DNA of 55,846 nt from an uncultured Prevotellaceae bacterium (GTDB lineage: Bacteria; Bacteroidota; Bacteroidia; Bacteroidales; Bacteroidaceae): positions 1 through 55,846 of the forward strand of contig CAMZHV010000014.1 of assembly GCA_947307015.1 (NCBI GenBank). Reading direction: 5' to 3'. The notes beneath the pieces were generated by a model. The model ran no database searches. It was not told the origin of the DNA and worked only from the letters and a program-made list of their open reading frames with translations. Of this stretch, positions 6,841 through 15,989 are shown piece by piece. Within the stretch, counting starts at the first letter, position 1, and every line of letters begins with the position of its first letter. The position numbers were made by a program, and so were the translations under genes.

Positions 6841-9036
6841 TTATTTTACGATTACCTTCTTGCCGTTGATGATATTGATACCACGGCGGAGGGTTGTCTG
6901 GCGCTGACCAGCTAAGTTATAGATCGTCTGTTCGGTTGTGCTGGTCGTGATGTCCTCGATAACATCTGTCTCGCCGGCATCGGCAATGGTGGTCTGGGCA
7001 GCATTGACGATAGTGCCTGTCGAACGGTCGATGAGCAGGGCCACGACGGAGAGCTTGTCTTTGTCTTGGATGAGCTTCTTCGCGGTGATGTTGGCAGCAT
7101 AGGAGAAGGGCTGCACCTCACCAGCCTGAATCGTGGAGCTGATGGAGTTGTTGAAGCCCTTGGCAACGTTCCAGGCAGCGACGGCCACGTGGTTGTATTC
7201 TACATTCGAGACGCTGGAACCGGCAGAGTACCACGGCTCATACGACTGGTATCCGTTGCGACCACTAAGGTAGTTGGCCTGATTCCAGTTGCTTCCCGTA
7301 CCTTTCATACCGTCCTGCACGAGCACAATGGCTACGCCATAATTGCCGTCGTCGTCACTGTAGACAAACGTTGTCTCTGTGTCTATATTGATGACTTCCT
7401 TCTCGTTGCTGGCCCATTGTGCCTTGGCGCTGATCGAACCTACGACTACGCGTTGGAGCTGGCTGTCAATAGCTCTCACCATATCTTCTGGATTCGGATC
7501 AAATTCAGCAATTCTATTGATGATTGCATCAGGATAACCGCTTGGGATGTCGAGAATGGCAGAATAATCGGAGCACTCCATGGGATCGCCGGCGTGAGCA
7601 GCAATGAGCACAACCTTGTCGTCATAGGTCTCTTTGGCCTTTTTCATACCTACCATGCCACGGGGACACCAGCCGCACCACGTACCAGTGAACTCTTCGA
7701 CGACGGGCACATGCTGTACGCGCTTAGTAATTGTGATAAGGTCACCTTGAGCCTGCATATCTGCTATTTCGTTTGGCTCACCGTTGACTTTGGTGATAGT
7801 GAGCTGTTTGGTGATATGCTTGGTCTCGGCGTCAGCAGGAAGCTCGATTGGAATGGTGGTGCTGGCATTGAAGGCAAGGCTGTTAATGGGAGCCGTCGTC
7901 TCAGCGATGCCGGTGCCACCCTCGACGGTGTAGCTAATAGAGGTGATGGGTTTCTCGCCCCAGTTGGTGATCATCACGGGCACCGTGAGGCTCTCGCCTT
8001 GCATGACTGTGTGGGAACCGAAGTTAGCAGCTGTAGCGGCGTTGGAAAGAGGTGTTACGCCATCGAGAAGGACCTGGAAAGCCAGATTGCCATAGCCTTG
8101 ACCGTAGAAGTCGGTCCAGCTACTGCGGGTATAGTGATAGAACCAGCCGTTCTCCCTGTCCTTACCGCCGCCCATGATGGGATAGGAAGCTGCACTGATC
8201 TTGAAGGAGTAACCGATATAGAAATCGGTATTGCCAACTTCGTAAGGCGTGGTCAACTCGACCTCATTGAGACGCTTCTTTAGATCGCTCTTGGCTACAG
8301 TCTGCTTGTAGGTCGCTACCGAGACGGTCGAGGGTAGGGTCTTGGAGATCCAGATTGTGAGGTTGCTGCTGATCTTGGAGATGTCGTCGCCGAGCCAGAA
8401 GCGGACAGCCGTAATCTTGCTGCCACTGGCAAGGGGGTTGTTGCCTGCAATCTTGATGCCGACATCGATGGTGGCGGCATCACTAAGACCTAAGTAGCCG
8501 CTGTAGCTCAGTGAACTGGCTTCACTCTCATTGAAGTATCCCCACCACATCTGGCTACCGCCGCCGTCGCTTTCGCCATTGGTGAACTGTATTTTGACCT
8601 CATGGATCTCGAGGTCTATGGTGGCTCTGAGCGTTGCCGTCAGATAGCCGATGGCGCTGATGCCCGAAGCGTCAAACTGCACTTGTTCGCTGCCTGCAAC
8701 ATTGAACTGCTTGGCGAGCTTCATGATGGCGCCAAAGGTAGAACACTCGCCGCCCATGCACCACTGCACCATCGATGCACCCAGCGTATTGTGCGTAATC
8801 TCTAATGTGGCATTAGCCCTTGCTGTCGAGCCGGATAGTAGTTTCAGTATAAGACCATTAGAAGGGTTGTCGCTGGGGTTGGTGGCACATGCCAATTCGC
8901 CGAACACGTCTTCCTCGGCGGCGATGGTTACTGTTTCGCCGTCGGCCAGCGTGCGACCTTGATACTGAAATTCGAATGTCTGCGCCTGCACGGCCATCGC
9001 CAGCAGCGCCATCATCAAAAGTATTAGTCTTTTCAT
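6841..9036 (-). CDS. Large secreted Omp28-type protein with thioredoxin-like CxxC domain and sorting tail
   Basis: The signal peptide is MKRLILLMMALLAMAVQAQ; an alternative ATG two codons upstream (9042) is possible. Residues 20-160 form an N-terminal beta domain. Residues 165-330 resemble a jelly-roll module seen with Omp28 proteins (MWWGYFNES, TDFYIGYSF). A CARDB-like beta domain lies at 340-435. An Omp28/thioredoxin-fold domain at 445-560 has VVEEFTGTWCGWCPRGM, carrying the CGWC redox motif. The C-terminus is IYNLAGQRQ...RGINIINGKKVIVK. It is probably an exported redox or cysteine-binding protein. It is the last gene of the minus-strand run beginning at 14095; the neighbour at 9053 has the same fold. 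Confidence 0.8.
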   Translation of the reverse strand: MKRLILLMMALLAMAVQAQTFEFQYQGRTLADGETVTIAAEEDVFGELACATNPSDNPSNGLILKLLSGSTARANATLEITHNTLGASMVQWCMGGECSTFGAIMKLAKQFNVAGSEQVQFDASGISAIGYLTATLRATIDLEIHEVKIQFTNGESDGGGSQMWWGYFNESEASSLSYSGYLGLSDAATIDVGIKIAGNNPLASGSKITAVRFWLGDDISKISSNLTIWISKTLPSTVSVATYKQTVAKSDLKKRLNEVELTTPYEVGNTDFYIGYSFKISAASYPIMGGGKDRENGWFYHYTRSSWTDFYGQGYGNLAFQVLLDGVTPLSNAATAANFGSHTVMQGESLTVPVMITNWGEKPITSISYTVEGGTGIAETTAPINSLAFNASTTIPIELPADAETKHITKQLTITKVNGEPNEIADMQAQGDLITITKRVQHVPVVEEFTGTWCGWCPRGMVGMKKAKETYDDKVVLIAAHAGDPMECSDYSAILDIPSGYPDAIINRIAEFDPNPEDMVRAIDSQLQRVVVGSISAKAQWASNEKEVINIDTETTFVYSDDDGNYGVAIVLVQDGMKGTGSNWNQANYLSGRNGYQSYEPWYSAGSSVSNVEYNHVAVAAWNVAKGFNNSISSTIQAGEVQPFSYAANITAKKLIQDKDKLSVVALLIDRSTGTIVNAAQTTIADAGETDVIEDITTSTTEQTIYNLAGQRQTTLRRGINIINGKKVIVK

Positions 9037-9052
9037 ATACATTATTATATAA

Positions 9053-9853
9053 TTATTGGACTTTTAATCTTTCCTTTACTACTTGTTGTACGTCATTGTC
9101 GTCATAGACAAAGGCCACGACGGATAGCTGCAGTGCGTTCCACGTGCTGTCTATGGGCAGCTTGTGATTGCGTTCTTCCAGCTCGCCTTCCTTCACGCTG
9201 AGTGTCTCGCCCCAAGGACCATTGACCGCTGTGCGGAAAACGTGGTTGTGGACGTATGCAGCATTGGCAGTGCCATCGGGCATGAGCTGCATGGCAGTGA
9301 TGCTGTCCTCAATGATCCACAGCTGAAGATGGCCGTCGGTGTCGCCGTTGGCGCCTTGAACTGTTGTTTGAATCTCGATGGAATCGGCGATTTTTGTGGC
9401 GGAGAGGGTGATATTGACGGGCGCTGTCTTCTGTAGCTCTTCCCTGACCTTGGCACTCCACGAAGCGTAGTCGAGGGGTGCGCTACGGTCGATGAGGCCT
9501 ACGGGCAGGTATTCCAGCTGCCAATGGTCGTAGTATGCATCGCCCGTCTCTGTGCGCAGGCCGAGCATACGGGCGTTGGAGTAGAATGCCAAGGGGCCGG
9601 CGTGGATGCTTACGGCGATGACCGCCTCGCCATATTGCTGTTGCAACTGAGCAATCTCGTCGTGAGCGTTAGGACAGTTGACGCACCGCTGACCCGTGAA
9701 ATCCTCGATGAGCACCTGACGGGCTACGGCGGCGGGCTTGACATAAATGAGGCGCTCGTCCTCGCTGATGTGACTGCAGGCGGTGATGCTCGCTATGGCC
9801 AGAGCGAGTAGGATGTAAAATGACAGATGGAAGAAGGAGGATGTGCTGCGCAT
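9053..9853 (-). CDS. Omp28-family lipoprotein
   Basis: The lipoprotein signal is SSFFHLSFYILLALAIASITAC. Residues 40-150 carry the Omp28 signature: VLIEDFTGQRCVNCPNAHDE with a CVNC pair, then AVIAVSIHAGPLAF. The remaining 110 residues are beta-rich (VNITLSATKIADSIEIQTTV). It likely sits in the outer membrane facing the periplasm or outside and handles thiols. It is 10 bp upstream of the larger Omp28-type gene and 6 bp downstream of the DUF6029-like barrel gene, so it is co-transcribed. The start at 9853 was chosen because it directly precedes the signal. Confidence 0.85.
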   Translation of the reverse strand: MRSTSSFFHLSFYILLALAIASITACSHISEDERLIYVKPAAVARQVLIEDFTGQRCVNCPNAHDEIAQLQQQYGEAVIAVSIHAGPLAFYSNARMLGLRTETGDAYYDHWQLEYLPVGLIDRSAPLDYASWSAKVREELQKTAPVNITLSATKIADSIEIQTTVQGANGDTDGHLQLWIIEDSITAMQLMPDGTANAAYVHNHVFRTAVNGPWGETLSVKEGELEERNHKLPIDSTWNALQLSVVAFVYDDNDVQQVVKERLKVQ

Positions 9854-9859
9854 AGTTCT

Positions 9860-11533
9860 TTAGAAATTATAGTTATACGACAGCGAGAACCCTTTCGTGG
9901 CAGGCACGTAGCGACACACGCCGCCGGAACAGTTGAAGCCTGCGCGTGTGCGACCGTAGCCGGCCTGCAAGCGGTGCGCACCGATATTGAAGGTCACAAG
10001 GCCCTGGTAGTAGTGGACGCCTGTGACGCCGACATTATACATATCGCTGACAGTCACCATCCAATGCGGCGCCAACGACAGCTCTAAGAGGCCGTAGAGC
10101 CAGTCGCCCTGGTCGTCGGGCGTGTTCAGGTATTGAAGCTCGCCGCGCAGGGTGACTTTTGGTGAGAACTGGTATTTAGCGTCGGCGACGATGATATTGC
10201 TGTGGATCACGCCGCCGTGCCCTTCGACGATGGTTTGGTTGTAGCGCTGGTTCATGTACATAAGGAAGAGCTTGAAGTTCTTCGATAGCTTGCGTGACAA
10301 TTGGATATTCACATCGTGATAGAACGTTTGGTCGCCCCAGCCGAAGAACGACGACGAATAGCCGTCGGTGCCAGCAAGCACAGTGCTGCCTGTCAACGTG
10401 TTATACGTATTGCCATCGACGAAATCACGTTGGATGCCACGGACGTATGAGCCATTGAGCGTCACGCTCATGCCGTATTTGCCGCCCAGTGGCGTATGGC
10501 GTTTAAAGTTGTAGCTCAGCGTGGCCTGATAGGCCCATTCGCCGTCGGCCAGCTGCGTGGCGTAAGGGTAGAGGGCAGCGAGGGCATAGGTGTGATCCTG
10601 TGTGAAGGAAGGCAGATGGTTGATGTACGACGATGTGCCGATGGCCTTGGCGGGGTCGCCAGTGCTCTTGAAAGACATATTTTCGCTGCGCTTGGCCTGC
10701 ACAAGGACGCTGAGGCCGTTGGCAGCATACGAGCAGGAGAGCATAACCGCCGAACCTTTGCGGAAGATATAACCGTTGGCGTATGAGGGATCATCTGTCT
10801 TGCCAGCATATTCGGCAAGAATGTTCCATGCGCCGTGGTTGACGTTCACGCGTACGTCCCAGGCATTGACGAATTTGGGGAAGTTGACCTTGTGCGTGGC
10901 ATCGGCGAACACCTCTGCGTCGTTGTCCTCATATCTGTTTACCCACGATCCGCCGATGAGCACGCTTGTGCCGTTCATCTGCCACGAGGGAATCAGCTCG
11001 TCGATGTTCCATTCAGCGTCAGCGCCACTGATGAGCGCTTTGTTCCATTTCCAATAGCGACGCTGCACGCCAGACAGGACCTTGAGCGTCAAACCCTTGA
11101 CGGGCTTCACCATCAATCGACCGCCCAACAGCGAGTTGTCAATGCCCAGCGAGCGTTCTTCGTAGGTGCGGAGGATAAACCCCGATCCGAACTGCTCATA
11201 GAAAGTGCCGGCCGTCAGTTCGGCCTGTTTCAGCTTGCCTTTGGCAAAGAAATAGGGGAGCCCCCAGCCTTTGAAGTCTTTCTCGTAGCCTGGCAGCGGG
11301 TGCTGTAGGTACGCTAAGCGCAGGCCAGCGTCAGCGTAGCGGCTGGTCAGCTGTACACCGGCGTAGGTGTTCGTCTGAAAAGCTTCGCCCCTTTCAGCGC
11401 CGATGGCATCATCGTTCTGTGGAATGAGGATGTCGCTCTGCACGTCACCTGTCACAGACAGTTTGTCGGACTGAGCGTATGTTGACGTCGCCCCTCCGAC
11501 TCCCAGTAGTATGATCAGTAGCGCCCGCTTCAC
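9860..11533 (-). CDS. DUF6029-like outer-membrane barrel protein
   Basis: GTG start, signal peptide (MKRALLIILLGVGGATSTYAQ), then about 535 residues of amphipathic strands with many Tyr, Trp and Gly residues, ending in GFSLSYNYNF, as expected of an outer-membrane barrel. The combination VTGDVQSDILIPQNDD near the start and LPYFFAKGKLKQAELTAGTF fits the Bacteroidetes DUF6029 family, which is usually found beside Omp28 genes. The start codon overlaps the stop of the TlpA-like gene (GTGA), implying translational coupling. It may anchor or export its thioredoxin-fold partners; that is inference from gene order. Confidence 0.75.
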   Translation of the reverse strand: MKRALLIILLGVGGATSTYAQSDKLSVTGDVQSDILIPQNDDAIGAERGEAFQTNTYAGVQLTSRYADAGLRLAYLQHPLPGYEKDFKGWGLPYFFAKGKLKQAELTAGTFYEQFGSGFILRTYEERSLGIDNSLLGGRLMVKPVKGLTLKVLSGVQRRYWKWNKALISGADAEWNIDELIPSWQMNGTSVLIGGSWVNRYEDNDAEVFADATHKVNFPKFVNAWDVRVNVNHGAWNILAEYAGKTDDPSYANGYIFRKGSAVMLSCSYAANGLSVLVQAKRSENMSFKSTGDPAKAIGTSSYINHLPSFTQDHTYALAALYPYATQLADGEWAYQATLSYNFKRHTPLGGKYGMSVTLNGSYVRGIQRDFVDGNTYNTLTGSTVLAGTDGYSSSFFGWGDQTFYHDVNIQLSRKLSKNFKLFLMYMNQRYNQTIVEGHGGVIHSNIIVADAKYQFSPKVTLRGELQYLNTPDDQGDWLYGLLELSLAPHWMVTVSDMYNVGVTGVHYYQGLVTFNIGAHRLQAGYGRTRAGFNCSGGVCRYVPATKGFSLSYNYNF

Positions 11534-12069
11534 TTCTTTTCCTTCTTCTTTTTCTTGTCGGCAGCTGGCACCGCGTCGCCTTTCACCAGCTCTCGAACCT
11601 TCTCGATCAGCTCATTCTCTGCGCCGTCGGTGTAGCCGGAATGTTTGTAAACGATTTTTCCCTCGCCGTCACAGATGACAACAAATGGTATCACCTGAGC
11701 GCCGAAAGCCTGTCGCAGGTCACTGTTGGGGTCGAGAAGGATCTCATATTTCCATCCGCTGCGCTCGACCAACGGCTTCACCTTGTTGATGTTCTGTGCC
11801 TGGTCGATGGACACGGCGAAGATTTTCACGCCTGTCTCCTCGCGCCATTCGTCGTAGACTTCGCTGATTGCGTCGAGTTCGCGGTTGCAGGGCTTACACC
11901 AAGTGGCAAAGAAGTCGATGATGAAGGGTTTGCCGTTGTTGCGAAGCGTGTCCGTGCGCACCGTCTGGCCGTTCATGGTTTTCAGCGTGACAGCTGGCAG
12001 TTGCGCTGCACAGTGCAGACAACATACTGATAATAAAGCTAATGTAAAGAAATATCTAATGCTTCTCAT
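11530..12069 (-). CDS. TlpA/ResA-like thiol-disulfide oxidoreductase
   Basis: The start at 12069 (MRSIRYFFTLALLSVCC...) gives a signal peptide; longer frames lack one. The thioredoxin-fold domain covers residues 28-165 with the redox motif FFATWCKPCNREL (WCKPC), then FAVSIDQAQN and GAQVIPFVVI (cis-proline loop). The last 12 residues are lysine-rich. It acts in the periplasm on disulfides. The gene overlaps the 3' end of the GH53 gene by 14 bp and the DUF6029-like gene by 4 bp. Two Omp28-type proteins in the same run suggest a shared thiol-redox role. Confidence 0.9.
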   Translation of the reverse strand: MRSIRYFFTLALLSVCCLHCAAQLPAVTLKTMNGQTVRTDTLRNNGKPFIIDFFATWCKPCNRELDAISEVYDEWREETGVKIFAVSIDQAQNINKVKPLVERSGWKYEILLDPNSDLRQAFGAQVIPFVVICDGEGKIVYKHSGYTDGAENELIEKVRELVKGDAVPAADKKKKKEKK

Positions 12070-13318
12070 AACAAACAATGCGGCTCTCATGGCCGTGTTT
12101 GATGATAAATGTACCTTTGGAGGGAGCACTGACGCGCCGTCCCTGCAGGTCAAATAGCTCTAACCGATTCGGCTTCTCACTTTTCATGTTTTCAGCCTTC
12201 ATGTCCTTGATGCCGTCAGCATCAGGATCCCTGAAGGCCTCCAGCGCTGCCGTGGGGCGTCCGCCCGTGGTGAAAGCGCCCATCTGATAGGCTCCCCAGC
12301 CTTTCGTGGTGTAATATGCAGGCTTCCATTGGCCGTCGACTTCGGGCTCCCAATAGAAGACACCGGCACACTGTGGCAGGGCGCTCAGGCGTTGCACGAG
12401 GTCGCTCATGACCTGTGATGCGCGGGCTGGATCGTAGTTGCTGTAACCCGTCTCGCAGATCATCACCGGTACGCCAAAAAGGCTGCCGAGTGTCTCGACG
12501 TTCTTCGCTGCGTTGACGTTGCTCAGGGTGCCAGCTGTCTGGCTTGCCCAGTTGTTGTAGTCTGGGTAGTGAGACAAGCCAATCATGTCGAACTTGCCGC
12601 CTGCGGCTTTGAAGTCCTTGAAGAACCAACCGTCCCAGTCGGCGGCGTTGTAGGCATTGGCACAATGAAGGATGACCAAGGCTTCAGGCAGCACTTCTTT
12701 CACGGCATCGTAGGCGGCGTTGCTCACGGCGACATAATTAGTATAACGTGCCGTACCGCTCTTGTCCCAGTCTATTTTGCCTGCTTCCCAGATCATACCG
12801 TTGTTGGTCTCGTTGCCAGCCTGCACCCAACGGGGAGTTATGCCTTCGTCCTTCAACGCCTGCAGCACGTCCTTCGTGTGTGTAGCCACGGCACTCTTGA
12901 CCTGTGCCAGCGAGTAGCCCGTCCAATCCAGAGGGAGCGTTTGTGTGCCCGGATCGGCGAAGCAGTCGCTGTAGTGGAAGTCGATCATGATGTCCAGACC
13001 TTGGGCATGGGCACGCTTGGCTTTGCTCACGACGTCGGCCTTGTCGCACCAAGCGCCGTAGCCGAAACGCTCGGGGTTGACCCATACGCGCAACCGCACG
13101 GCGTTCATCCCAAGTTCCCGCAGCAGGGCGAAGAGTTCGGTTTCGGTGCCCTCGGCATTGTAGAAGCGGCGACCGCCAGCCTCCATCTCGGTACACCAGC
13201 TGACGTCGGCGCCGCGTGCCATGCGTGTGGAACTGGATTCTTGTGCATGAGCTGCAACGGAAACGAGGGTGGTCGCCATGAGGGCGACCACCATGAGTGT
13301 TGTAAGTTTGTGTCTCAT
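12056..13318 (-). CDS. GH53 endo-beta-1,4-galactanase (arabinogalactan)
   Basis: After a signal peptide (MRHKLTTLMVVALMATTLVSVAAHAQ), residues 33-365 form a GH53 TIM barrel: ARGADVSWCTEMEAGG, NAVRLRVWVNP, IDFHYSDCFADPG, the acid/base Glu in QAGNETNNGM (about residue 168), HYPDYNNW, and the nucleophile Glu in VMICETGYS (about 288). It cleaves beta-1,4-galactan side chains of pectin (family knowledge). Near the end, a Lys/Glu/Met-rich insert (KDMKAENMKSEKPN) and a diverged tail (LFDLQGRRVSAPSKGTFIIK) follow the domain. It lies 3 bp from the upstream tailed-protein gene. Confidence 0.9.
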   Translation of the reverse strand: MRHKLTTLMVVALMATTLVSVAAHAQESSSTRMARGADVSWCTEMEAGGRRFYNAEGTETELFALLRELGMNAVRLRVWVNPERFGYGAWCDKADVVSKAKRAHAQGLDIMIDFHYSDCFADPGTQTLPLDWTGYSLAQVKSAVATHTKDVLQALKDEGITPRWVQAGNETNNGMIWEAGKIDWDKSGTARYTNYVAVSNAAYDAVKEVLPEALVILHCANAYNAADWDGWFFKDFKAAGGKFDMIGLSHYPDYNNWASQTAGTLSNVNAAKNVETLGSLFGVPVMICETGYSNYDPARASQVMSDLVQRLSALPQCAGVFYWEPEVDGQWKPAYYTTKGWGAYQMGAFTTGGRPTAALEAFRDPDADGIKDMKAENMKSEKPNRLELFDLQGRRVSAPSKGTFIIKHGHESRIVCYEKH

Positions 13319-13321
13319 CTT

Positions 13322-14095
13322 TTACTTGACTGCTGTCTTCTTGCCGTCGATGACATAGATGCCTTTCTGCTTCGTGCTGTTCACGCGACGACCGGCAAGG
13401 TCATAGACGACGGTGTTCTTATCGGTGTCGACAGCGATGTCGCTGATTGCGTCTGCGGAAGTAGCATGCTTGATCACGAGATTGTTAGCCGAGGCGTTCT
13501 GCTGTTCCCAAGTGAAACCGCAGCGCGTGGGCAGGAAAGTTTTCTCAGCATCGGTGGGCAGAAGAATGCTCTCGAGGATCTCAACGTCCTGCTTGGCAGG
13601 GATGCCGTAGCGCTTGGCTTCGCCCGTGCGGCTCTCGTAGCTGCTGCTGAAGATGATGCTGTTACCCACGGCATCGTTCATGCGGATAGCCTTGAGGTCG
13701 CTGTTCACGCCCATGGCGTCGGCCGTGCGGGCACGCAAGTTCTGCGTCGTGGGTGAGAAGATGAGATAAGGCACACCGGCCTGAATGCCGTCGGCAGTGC
13801 AGTCAACGAAATAGAGGTTCAGCGTTGCACCCTCCTGCTTGATGCCAGCAAAGCGCTCGACGCGCACATCCTTGGCTGCTGCCTGCAACTGTTCGGCGCT
13901 GAGCGTCATGGGCAGGCAGATGGTGTTGTAACCGGCAAAGAGGAAGCGGTTGATGGTGACGGGTAGATCGGCCACTTTCAGCTCACTGACATTCAGTTTC
14001 TCCGTGCTGGTGGAGAGATACTTGACACGGTTCTGTGCCACAGTAGGAGCCATGGCCATGGCTAATGCCATTAAGGTTAACACTAACTTTTTCAT
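13322..14095 (-). CDS. Secreted protein with sorting-type tail, function unknown
   Basis: The signal peptide is MKKLVLTLMALAMAMAPTVAQ. Residues 30-225 contain a pattern common in Prevotella-type secreted modules (FLFAGYNTICLPMTLSAEQL, GVPYLIFSPTTQNL, ILLPTDAEKTFLPTRCGFTW), a beta-rich region often found before the tail in larger proteins. The tail is VVYDLAGRRV...KGIYVIDGKKTAVK. It opens the GH53/TlpA/Omp28 run, and no clear promoter was found in the 58 bp to asd, so it may be read through from upstream. The activity is unknown. Confidence 0.7.
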   Translation of the reverse strand: MKKLVLTLMALAMAMAPTVAQNRVKYLSTSTEKLNVSELKVADLPVTINRFLFAGYNTICLPMTLSAEQLQAAAKDVRVERFAGIKQEGATLNLYFVDCTADGIQAGVPYLIFSPTTQNLRARTADAMGVNSDLKAIRMNDAVGNSIIFSSSYESRTGEAKRYGIPAKQDVEILESILLPTDAEKTFLPTRCGFTWEQQNASANNLVIKHATSADAISDIAVDTDKNTVVYDLAGRRVNSTKQKGIYVIDGKKTAVK

Positions 14096-14153
14096 AACGG
14101 TTTAGTTTTAGGGTAAAACAATTTTCAATATCTCTAAATTAATTATTCATTCT

Positions 14154-15158
14154 TCACTTTTCATTTTTGATTAGCCACTCCGCAATCTGCACAGCATTGA
14201 GTGCAGCGCCCTTCTTGATCTGGTCTCCGCAGAGCCAGAAGGTGAGGCCGTTGGGGTTGGCAAGGTCACTGCGTACGCGGCCGACGAAGACATCATCCTT
14301 ACCAGCGGTGAACAGGGGCATGGGATATTGCTTCGTTGCGGGGTCGTCGATGACGGTGATGCCGGGGGCATTGCGGAACGCTTCGCGGGCCTCGTCGGGC
14401 GTGATGGGGCGCTCCGTCTCGATCCAAACGGCTTCGGAGTGGCTGCGCAATGAAGGTACGCGCACACACATGGCTGAGCAGGCGGCATCGGTGTGCATGA
14501 TCTTGCGTGTCTCATTGAACATCTTCATCTCCTCCTTTGTGTAGCCGTTGTCGGTGAAGACATCAATCTGCGGGATGACGTTGTAAGCCAGCTGATAGGC
14601 GAACTTCTCCACGGTAGGTTTCTTGCCGTCGAGCACTTCGCGGTATTGCTGTTCGAGCTCAGCCATGGCAGCTGCTCCAGCACCGCTGGCAGCCTGATAG
14701 CTGGCCACGTGGATGCGCTTGATGTGGCTCAGTTTCTCTAAGGGTTGCAGGCAGACGACCATCATAATCGTCGTGCAGTTGGGGTTTGCGATGATTCCGC
14801 GCGGACGCACTAAAGCATCTTCGGCGTTGCACTCAGGCACTACGAGAGGCACATCAGCCTCCATGCGGAAAGCCGAACTGTTGTCAATCATCACGGCGCC
14901 GTGCTTAGTGATGGTCTCGGCAAATTCCTTCGATGTGCCGCCGCCAGCCGAGACGAAAGCGTAATCCACGCCACGGAAATCATCATTATGCTGCAGGAGC
15001 TTCACTTCATATTCCTGACCGCGAAACGTATATTTGCGACCTGCACTGCGCTGACTGCCGAAGAGCACCAGCTCGTCGATGGGGAAGTTGCGCTCGTCCA
15101 ACACGCGCAGGAACTCCTGACCTACGGCGCCACTGGCGCCAACTATTGCTACTTTCAT
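14154..15158 (-). CDS. asd: Aspartate-semialdehyde dehydrogenase
   Basis: It converts aspartyl phosphate to aspartate semialdehyde with NADPH, on the lysine, threonine and methionine route. It has the Rossmann start [20 protein letters not shown], the catalytic Cys in NPNCTT (about residue 128), and [17 protein letters not shown]. The 334-residue length is normal. The start overlaps the stop of the HAD gene by 4 bp. The last codons (EWLIKNEK) and the 3' flank match the AAAAATGAAAAGTGAAGAATG simple repeat seen elsewhere, which may have trimmed or replaced the original end. Confidence 0.95.
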   Translation of the reverse strand: MKVAIVGASGAVGQEFLRVLDERNFPIDELVLFGSQRSAGRKYTFRGQEYEVKLLQHNDDFRGVDYAFVSAGGGTSKEFAETITKHGAVMIDNSSAFRMEADVPLVVPECNAEDALVRPRGIIANPNCTTIMMVVCLQPLEKLSHIKRIHVASYQAASGAGAAAMAELEQQYREVLDGKKPTVEKFAYQLAYNVIPQIDVFTDNGYTKEEMKMFNETRKIMHTDAACSAMCVRVPSLRSHSEAVWIETERPITPDEAREAFRNAPGITVIDDPATKQYPMPLFTAGKDDVFVGRVRSDLANPNGLTFWLCGDQIKKGAALNAVQIAEWLIKNEK

Positions 15159-15925
15159 ATTCCTTTATTATTTATTATTTCACTTACTTGTTCTGCCAAC
15201 GCGCTCATGGAGGGCAACACAATGGCTGCACCTTCGTCCGCGAGCAACTTGGCATCGAGGGGACCCGTGTTGACGGCAATGGTGGTGATGCCTGCGGCCA
15301 CAGCAGCCCGCACACCTAACGGTGCATTCTCCACAACGAGGGCTTCGTCGGCGGTGATGCCTGCCTTTTTCAGAGCGATGAGGTAAGGTTCGGGATTCGG
15401 CTTGCCGTAGCGCACATCGTCGCCCGTGACCATCAGCTCCGGGGTGAAATGTCCCGGGTAGTGCTTTTCCAGACGTGTGAGCAACGACTGCTGCGCCGAA
15501 CCTGTGACGAGGACGCGCAGGAGCCCCGCATCGCGCACCGCATTCAATACAGCTCCGGCACCTGGTATCTCAGGAGCCTCGCCGCCGTGCGCTGCCTGGT
15601 ATTCATTGAACACAATGGTCTTGCGTCGGTACAACTCATCGGCCTCTTCCACGGTGGCATCGCGACCCCAATATTTCTGCGTGAAGATACTGATGGTGCC
15701 GATGCCCGTTCGTCCCTCATTCTCGTAGGCGTCTTCTTCGCGCATTGGCAGGCCGTACTCCGTCATGATCTTGGCCCACGCGTAAGCATGTCCCGGCATA
15801 CTGTCGAACAACACACCATCCATGTCGAAGAGGACTGCCTTAATGGAAGAATTGCCCCCCTGCCCCTCCCGTTTTAGTAGAGGAGTAATATGATTTTGTA
15901 CCTTGTTTTCACTCATAGACATCAT
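15155..15925 (-). CDS. HAD-family phosphatase (beta-phosphoglucomutase-like)
   Basis: The HAD core starts at about residue 28 ([16 protein letters not shown], motif I DxD), with [15 protein letters not shown] (motif II), [15 protein letters not shown] (motif III Lys) and [18 protein letters not shown] (motif IV). It likely removes phosphate from a small sugar phosphate in the cytoplasm. The first 27 residues (ending [15 protein letters not shown]) are not part of the fold and come from a G/C-run repeat inserted at the 5' end. The true start may once have been nearer KAVLF. The stop overlaps the asd start. Confidence 0.85.
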   Translation of the reverse strand: MMSMSENKVQNHITPLLKREGQGGNSSIKAVLFDMDGVLFDSMPGHAYAWAKIMTEYGLPMREEDAYENEGRTGIGTISIFTQKYWGRDATVEEADELYRRKTIVFNEYQAAHGGEAPEIPGAGAVLNAVRDAGLLRVLVTGSAQQSLLTRLEKHYPGHFTPELMVTGDDVRYGKPNPEPYLIALKKAGITADEALVVENAPLGVRAAVAAGITTIAVNTGPLDAKLLADEGAAIVLPSMSALAEQVSEIINNKGI

Positions 15926-15979
15926 CTATTCTTGAAGGAGATTTCTTCCCTCTTTAAAAGGGAGGGGTAGGGGGGAGCT
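15854..15979 (-). repeat. Pair of oppositely oriented G/C-run hairpin repeats around the HAD gene start
   Basis: CCCCCCTGCCCCTCCC at 15854-15870, followed by TAGAGGAG, lies inside the HAD N-terminal extension. CCCTCTTTAAAAGGGAGGGG at about 15948-15967, followed by TAGGGGGGAG, lies in the gap to pgi. They face each other across about 60 bp that hold the start codon. Confidence 0.7.
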
Positions 15980-15989
15980 CTTTTCTTTT

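Noticed and set aside
7066..8283. 405-codon plus-strand frame across the Omp28-type gene
   Set aside because: The translation has no domain character and lies fully antisense to a gene with signal peptide, CGWC motif and tail.
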